Shown here: positions 15,207 to 16,980 of the stretch, piece after piece
Layout of the letters: each line of letters opens with the position of its first letter
How positions within the stretch are numbered: position 1 is the stretch's first letter
Source of the DNA: Candidatus Tectimicrobiota bacterium
GTDB taxonomy: Bacteria; JACPSX01
Reading direction: 5' to 3'
NCBI GenBank assembly: GCA_016193065.1
Contig: JACPSX010000055.1
Span: forward strand, 1 to 16,980
DNA: 16,980 nucleotides
Translations under genes and position numbers: made by a program
The notes under the pieces: model-generated
Told to the model about the DNA's origin: nothing
Database searches by the model: none
What the model saw: the letters and a program-made list of their open reading frames with translations, nothing else

Positions 15207-16980
15207 ATGATCCACAAAGTTGAACTGGAAGTCGGGGGGAGAACCCTTACCATCGAGACTGGAGAACTGGCCAAGCAGGCCGATGGGGCGGCGCTGGTAA
15301 GGTACGCCGATACGGTCATTTTGAGCACTGCAGTCTCTGCCAAACAGCCCCGGGAGGGGGTCGATTTCCTGCCGTTGACCGTCGACTACCGCGAGAAAGC
15401 CTACGCGGCCGGGAAGATTCCGGGGGGGTTTTTCAAGCGGGAGGGTCGCCCCAACGAGAGGGAGATCTTAATCTCAAGGTTGACGGACCGCCCCATCCGT
15501 CCTCTGTTCCCCGAGGGGTATTGTTACGATACCCAGGTCGTTTGTTTTGCTCTCTCAGCGGATCAGGAAAATGACCCAGATATACTGGTCGTCACCGGAG
15601 CTGCGGCTGCATTGGTCCTTTCGGACATTCCCTATGAAACTCCCCTGGCGGGTGTAAGGATGGGGAGGATTAACGGTCAGTTTGTGATTAACCCGACCTA
15701 TCTTCAGATGGAAGAGAGCGATCTCCAACTCACCATGGCAGGAACCTCCGAAGCTGTGGTGATGGTGGAAGCCGGAGCGAAAGAGGTCTCCGAAGAGGTT
15801 TTCCTGGAGGCTCTGGATGTCGGTCACCGGCAGATCCGGCGGATCGTGGAGGCCATCTCCGAGCTTACCCGCAAGGCCGGGAAGCCCAAGCGTTCGTGGA
15901 GTTCCCCTGTTCCGAACGAGGTGCTCAGACAGCGGGTTGAGGAGATTGTCGCCCCGGGGGTCCGTGAATGCGTCCGCATCAAAGAAAAACTCGACCGGGA
16001 AAACCGCATGGAGGCCTTGCTGGGGCAAGTCGTCGGGCAAGTTCTCGGTGAATATCCGGAGGTTGCTGAAAAAGAAATTAAGAAAGTCTTTGAGGAAATC
16101 GAGTACCGGGAAGTCCGCAGCAATATTCTTCAAAATGGGATTCGGGCCGATGGCCGAGGCCTCAAGGACATCCGGCCAATCTCCATCCGGATCGGGATCT
16201 TGCCCAGGACCCATGGCTCTGCCCTGTTCCAGCGGGGAGAGACACAGGCGCTGGTCGTCTCGACGTTGGGCACGTCTGTGGACGAACAGCGGCTCGACGA
16301 TCTGGAAGGAAAATCGACCAAGTCCTTTATGCTGCACTACAACTTTCCTCCGTTTTCGGTGGGAGAGTCGACTCCTCTGAGGGGCACGAGCCGTCGCGAG
16401 GTAGGACACGGGGCCCTGGCGGAACGAGCCATACAACCGGTGCTCCCGAAGAGCGAAACGTTCCCATATACCATTCGGATTGTTTCGGACATTTTGGAGT
16501 CCAACGGCTCCTCTTCCATGGCGACCGTCTGCGGGGCTTCCCTTTCGCTCATGGATGGAGGGATTCCACTTGCAACTTCGGTGGCCGGAATCGCCATGGG
16601 GCTGATCAAAGAAGGCAATGAGGTCCGAATTCTGTCGGATATCCTGGGTTTAGAAGATCATCTGGGAGATATGGATTTCAAGGTGGCCGGAACACGCCGG
16701 GGGATCACAGCCCTGCAGATGGATATAAAGATCGGAGGCGTGACCCAGCAGATCTTGTCCCAGGCTCTGGCTCAGGCTCGGGAGGGTAGGATCCATATTT
16801 TGAACATCATGGATCAGGTGATTGCAGCCCCCAGGACGGAGATTTCCATGTATGCGCCGCGGATCTTTACGATGAAAATTAATGCGGATAAGGTTCGGGA
16901 AGTAATCGGACCCGGGGGTAAGATGATCCGCAGCATTATTGAGGAGACCGGCTGCTCCATTGACGTGGAGGACGACGGCA
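15207..16980 (+). CDS. pnp: Polyribonucleotide nucleotidyltransferase (PNPase), 3' end outside the window
   Basis: PNPase degrades RNA 3' to 5' by phosphorolysis and is a core part of RNA turnover. The start is ATG 15207, with GGAG at 15193-15196 and an AGAGGG run closer to the start. The 591 codons present cover the first RNase PH domain (VDFLPLTVDYREKAYAAG, FFKREGRPNEREIL, RLTDRPIRPLFPEG), the alpha-helical linker, and the second RNase PH domain (LPRTHGSALFQRGETQALV, HYNFPPFSVGE, ESNGSSSMA). The catalytic aspartates lie in GDMDFK (D488, D490). The start of the KH domain (KVREVIGPGGKMIRSIIEETG) is also present. The rest of KH and the S1 domain lie beyond the right edge. The frame is open throughout with no missing block. 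Confidence 0.97.
   Translation, partial: MIHKVELEVGGRTLTIETGELAKQADGAALVRYADTVILSTAVSAKQPREGVDFLPLTVDYREKAYAAGKIPGGFFKREGRPNEREILISRLTDRPIRPLFPEGYCYDTQVVCFALSADQENDPDILVVTGAAAALVLSDIPYETPLAGVRMGRINGQFVINPTYLQMEESDLQLTMAGTSEAVVMVEAGAKEVSEEVFLEALDVGHRQIRRIVEAISELTRKAGKPKRSWSSPVPNEVLRQRVEEIVAPGVRECVRIKEKLDRENRMEALLGQVVGQVLGEYPEVAEKEIKKVFEEIEYREVRSNILQNGIRADGRGLKDIRPISIRIGILPRTHGSALFQRGETQALVVSTLGTSVDEQRLDDLEGKSTKSFMLHYNFPPFSVGESTPLRGTSRREVGHGALAERAIQPVLPKSETFPYTIRIVSDILESNGSSSMATVCGASLSLMDGGIPLATSVAGIAMGLIKEGNEVRILSDILGLEDHLGDMDFKVAGTRRGITALQMDIKIGGVTQQILSQALAQAREGRIHILNIMDQVIAAPRTEISMYAPRIFTMKINADKVREVIGPGGKMIRSIIEETGCSIDVEDDG

Overview
This window is a GC-rich bacterial chromosome segment from a diderm (Gram-negative) organism. 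An LpxC domain (lipid A synthesis), LolA (lipoprotein carrier) and an RseP-type protease imply an outer membrane. The sequence does not match a familiar model genome, and two gene fusions plus an unusual gene order suggest an uncultured or poorly sampled lineage. I do not assign a phylum. All genes lie on the + strand, packed tightly with many 4-base overlaps. No gap exceeds about 120 bases, and I see no tRNA, rRNA, CRISPR array or insertion sequence.

Region 1 (1-5289) holds a two-component system and purine genes. The 3' part of an NtrY-like membrane sensor kinase is followed by one long gene. This encodes an NtrX-like response regulator (receiver, AAA+ domain, Fis-type helix-turn-helix) joined in frame to a complete LpxC deacetylase. 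purM and purN follow with ATGA overlaps. The kinase appears to lack about 21 residues in its dimerisation/phosphotransfer hairpin. purM appears to lack about 64 nt, which breaks its frame. The AAA+ domain has lost its sigma-54 contact loop and both arginine fingers.

Region 2 (5290-7229) carries two envelope genes, lolA and rseP, with a possible promoter in front of lolA.

Region 3 (7230-14794) is the classical translation/transcription operon: rimP, nusA, a ylxR-L7Ae fusion, infB, a ylxP-like gene (DUF503), an rbfA-nrnA fusion and truB. It starts with a good sigma-70-like promoter and a leader carrying an intrinsic-terminator hairpin, the arrangement expected of an attenuator.

Region 4 (14795-16980) has a likely promoter followed by rpsO and pnp. 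pnp runs off the right edge in its KH domain. ribF, often found between truB and rpsO, is absent.

The most interesting element is the NtrX-LpxC fusion. It physically links a phosphorylatable receiver, a degenerate ATPase and a DNA-binding domain to the committed enzyme of lipid A synthesis, next to a membrane sensor kinase. The main caution is that two losses of about 63-64 nt within 3.2 kb could be assembly errors, so they need checking against reads.
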